Source of the DNA: Sphingobium wenxiniae | Lineage (GTDB): Bacteria; Pseudomonadota; Alphaproteobacteria; Sphingomonadales; Sphingomonadaceae | Direction: 5' to 3' | Length of the DNA stretch: 64,000 nt | Assembly: GCF_007830065.1 (NCBI RefSeq) | Contig: NZ_VLKK01000004.1 | Location: forward strand, 274,596-338,595 | Part shown: in pieces, positions 62,037 through 64,000 of the stretch | Numbering within the stretch: the first letter of the stretch is position 1 | Layout: every line of letters begins with the position of its first letter | Notes under the pieces: model-generated | What the model saw: only the letters and a program-made list of their open reading frames with translations | Told to the model about the DNA's origin: nothing | Databases searched by the model: none | Program-made: the position numbers and the translations under genes

Positions 62037-62342
62037 GTGAATAAGCCAACGACTGATGAAATAACCGTGCGCCTCTACAAGCAGATGGAGGATGGAAAAT
62101 GGGAGGATTTCCAGCAGGATTACGGCCTGGAAGATTTCGCGGGTTTTCTACCTGCTGTAGGCGACATGATCCTTGAACCGGGAGTGTTGCAGGGGCTGGA
62201 CCGCTACAAGGCCGAGAATCGCAAAATGCTTACGGTCGTGCAGCGCATCTTCAATCCTCGCGACCTTCCGAACTATGTCGTCCTGGTGGTGACAGAGCAT
62301 ACCCCCGAAGGCCGCGAAGCGACGGCGGTATCTATTCGCTAA
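62037..62342 (+). CDS. Cargo-slot protein of island 2, unknown function
   Basis: 101 residues if started at the GTG at 62037 (VNKPTTDEITVRLYKQMEDG); an ATG at 62004 inside the palindrome would add 11 residues. It converges with terL (4-base overlap) exactly like the gene at 12226-12468 in island 1. It is the only cargo gene in this slot here, compared with four in island 1. Short beta-rich protein (NYVVLVVTEHTPEGREATAV) with no recognised family. Confidence 0.6.
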   Translation: MNKPTTDEITVRLYKQMEDGKWEDFQQDYGLEDFAGFLPAVGDMILEPGVLQGLDRYKAENRKMLTVVQRIFNPRDLPNYVVLVVTEHTPEGREATAVSIR

Positions 62343-63925
62343 AGCCACATCAGCCCTTCGCCCTTGTAGACTTGCGGCCCTTCATCGGTCGCCGCAAGTC
62401 CGCAGGCCATTATTGCCGCGACCAACCCATCGATCCGGTCCAGCGACTTCGCCTTGGTCGGCTTGCGGTTGCCTGCCGGGTCCGGCTCCACGATCACGTT
62501 ACCGGCCTGCCAGCGCAGCAGCGGATTGTTGTTGTGCTGCATCCGGCGATCCAGCAGCGCCCGCTCAAAGGCATCCACGGCAGGGGCATAGCTTTTGAAC
62601 CCCGGCACGAACTCCACCAGGGGAAGGTCTATGCCCTCGTCCGACAGCAGCTTGCCCAAGTCCTCGAAGCGCCAGCGGTCGAACGCAATGCCCTGCACGT
62701 CATAGGACTGCCTGATCTCGGCAAGCTGGCGCGCAATGGCAACGCGATCAGTAGCGCGGCCCACGGTCCTTTCCATCCAGCCTTCATCGGCCCAGCGGTC
62801 ATAGGGCACGCGATCACGCTCGACGCGCTCGCCTATCGTGTCGGCAGGAACCCAATGCCAGACCAGCAGCTTGCCTTCGTCGGGGAAGTAGAGCGCCAGC
62901 GCCGTCAAGTCGCGCGTGCTGGACAGGTCGAGGCCCCCATAGCACCGCTTGCCCTCCAGTTCGGCGGGATTGAAGGGATCGCCATTGGCATCCCAATCCG
63001 CCTGTTCGATGAACCGGCCCTCCGCTGCAATGCGCTGATTGAGGTTCAGCAGGCGGAAGGCAGGGGCGAAGGATGGCGAGCGCATGGCCATGGCCGCAGC
63101 ATCCGCAAATTCATCCTCGTTGAGGAACGCCCCCAATGCCGGGTTTGCCGCTGCCCACGCCTCGCGATCATCCAGCGCGCAATCGTCAGGGGCCGCATGA
63201 AGCTGGATATAGACCGATGGCGCCGGTTCCGCGTCCAGCATCTCAGACCAGAAATGCAGATCGTCCGCCGCCTGCGTGCTGATCGTGACGCCCAGGGCAT
63301 GTTTGCGCTTCGCCATGCCCGTCCGCAGATTATCCCATAGTTCACGGGATCGCCATTGCGCCACCTCGTCCGCCACCCAGAAGGACGGGGCCAAGCCGTG
63401 GGCCTTGCGCGCGTCCGAAGTCAGCGCCCGCCAGATCGAGCCGCTTTCGTGGTCGGTGATTTCCTTGAACTGGTCGCGGATATTCACACGCGCAGCCATC
63501 CATGGGGTTTCGTAAATATAGGCGCAGACCATGCGATACAGGACCGCAGCCTGTTCGCGGTCGAGTGCGGCGGCATAGCACTCGCCATAGGGTTCCAGCA
63601 TCGGCCCCATGAGGTGAGCCAGCGACAGACCGGCCAGCAGACCAGATTTGCCGTTGCCACGCGCCACAGACAGCGCAGCAAGACGCACCAGACGCTTGCC
63701 CTGATCGTCGCAGGGTTCATATATCCCGCGCACGAATTGCTCCTGAAACGCCAGCAATTCCATTTTCTCGCCAGCCTTGAGGCCCGACACGATGGGCAGG
63801 GTCCGCAGGAAGGCCAGCACCTTCTCCGCAGCCGGCATCCCCTCCTGTTCCCATGGGTGAGCAGCCGACACGGCCCGCGCAGCGACGGCTTTCAGGCGAC
63901 CAGCGCCCGGACCCCTTGCACCCAT
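62339..63925 (-). CDS. terL: Terminase large subunit (island 2)
   Basis: 528 residues from the ATG at 63925, the same length as island 1 terL. Walker A (ARGNGKSG) and Walker B (FWVADEVAQ) are conserved. Bases 63228-63761 match 10807-11340 with no differences visible, whereas flanking parts of the gene show frequent changes. An upstream in-frame extension to 63967 is not needed. Confidence 0.95.
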   Translation of the reverse strand: MGARGPGAGRLKAVAARAVSAAHPWEQEGMPAAEKVLAFLRTLPIVSGLKAGEKMELLAFQEQFVRGIYEPCDDQGKRLVRLAALSVARGNGKSGLLAGLSLAHLMGPMLEPYGECYAAALDREQAAVLYRMVCAYIYETPWMAARVNIRDQFKEITDHESGSIWRALTSDARKAHGLAPSFWVADEVAQWRSRELWDNLRTGMAKRKHALGVTISTQAADDLHFWSEMLDAEPAPSVYIQLHAAPDDCALDDREAWAAANPALGAFLNEDEFADAAAMAMRSPSFAPAFRLLNLNQRIAAEGRFIEQADWDANGDPFNPAELEGKRCYGGLDLSSTRDLTALALYFPDEGKLLVWHWVPADTIGERVERDRVPYDRWADEGWMERTVGRATDRVAIARQLAEIRQSYDVQGIAFDRWRFEDLGKLLSDEGIDLPLVEFVPGFKSYAPAVDAFERALLDRRMQHNNNPLLRWQAGNVIVEPDPAGNRKPTKAKSLDRIDGLVAAIMACGLAATDEGPQVYKGEGLMWL

Positions 63926-64000
63926 TATAGGTTTCCTTTTGAAACTAACTGATTGTGAAGGTTCCACGGCGGTCCTGATCCGTCAGCCCTGAGCGATTTT
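63925..64000 (-). CDS. HNH endonuclease, C-terminal end (island 2)
   Basis: Only the last 24 codons are visible (KSLRADGSGPPWNLHNQLVS, KGNL). They match the C-terminus of the island 1 HNH protein (LHNQLVSKGNL) with a few changes. The stop overlaps the terL start as in island 1. The HNH core lies beyond the window edge. Confidence 0.85.
   Translation of the reverse strand, partial: KSLRADGSGPPWNLHNQLVSKGNL

Overview
The window reads as the chromosome of a high-GC alphaproteobacterium, most likely a sphingomonad (Sphingobium/Novosphingobium type). The clues are several TonB-dependent receptors, a TIGR02186/TauE pair, an NfrB-like glycosyltransferase locus, the valine-degradation cluster and the style of rpoB/rpoC. 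Genus is inferred from gene content only.

Layout. 1-4.5 kb: a partial MerR regulator, a DUF2946 protein with a TonB receptor, and a COG2509 FAD dehydrogenase. 4.45-5.48 kb: a decayed gene, an orphan small gene and empty DNA. 5.48-18.7 kb: a mobile island. It starts at a 3' fragment of tRNA-Gln and carries higBA, integrase 1, a divergent repressor/AlpA switch, a replication initiator with an iteron-type origin inside its gene, HNH, large terminase, a cargo slot, HK97-type capsid, protease, portal, connector, and then a second excisionase/integrase pair. 18.7-20.5 kb: the 3' half of an NfrB-like glycosyltransferase gene cut by the island end, plus an NfrA C-terminal-like gene. 20.5-48.6 kb: ordinary chromosome: sulfite-exporter-like protein, branched-chain amino acid catabolism (mmsB, hydrolase, acyl-CoA dehydrogenase, mmsA and a LysR regulator), cysQ, an iron cluster (PiuC-like dioxygenase, tonB, a receptor wrecked by deletion), phbB, hemH, a molybdenum hydroxylase, mrp, hflKC, a Do protease, a HerA-like ATPase, an MFS exporter, cysK and a SleB-like hydrolase. 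48.9-57.9 kb: rpoB and rpoC with an AT-richer 184-codon gene wedged between them. 58.09 kb: complete tRNA-Gln(CTG). 58.2-64 kb: a second island of the same family in inverted orientation, running off the window.

Both islands encode head-building and DNA-packaging genes but no tail, baseplate or lysis genes. This is the layout known for capsid-forming phage-inducible chromosomal islands (cf-PICIs): satellites that build their own capsids and borrow tails from a helper phage. The ends do not pair up locally. The left island has a tRNA-Gln end on one side and a glycosyltransferase-gene end (with its own xis/int) on the other. The intact tRNA-Gln with matching arm-type repeats sits 53 kb away at the end of the second island. 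The simplest reading is that two related satellites, one in tRNA-Gln and one in the glycosyltransferase gene, recombined through a stretch of identical terminase DNA and inverted the roughly 52 kb between them, rpoBC included. This predicts that the 5' half of the glycosyltransferase gene lies just beyond the right edge. An assembly error across the repeat would look the same and must be excluded.

Other points: a shared operator in the left island's two regulated promoters, a duplicated two-gene cassette, a variable cargo slot between terminase and capsid, and no recognisable small terminase.
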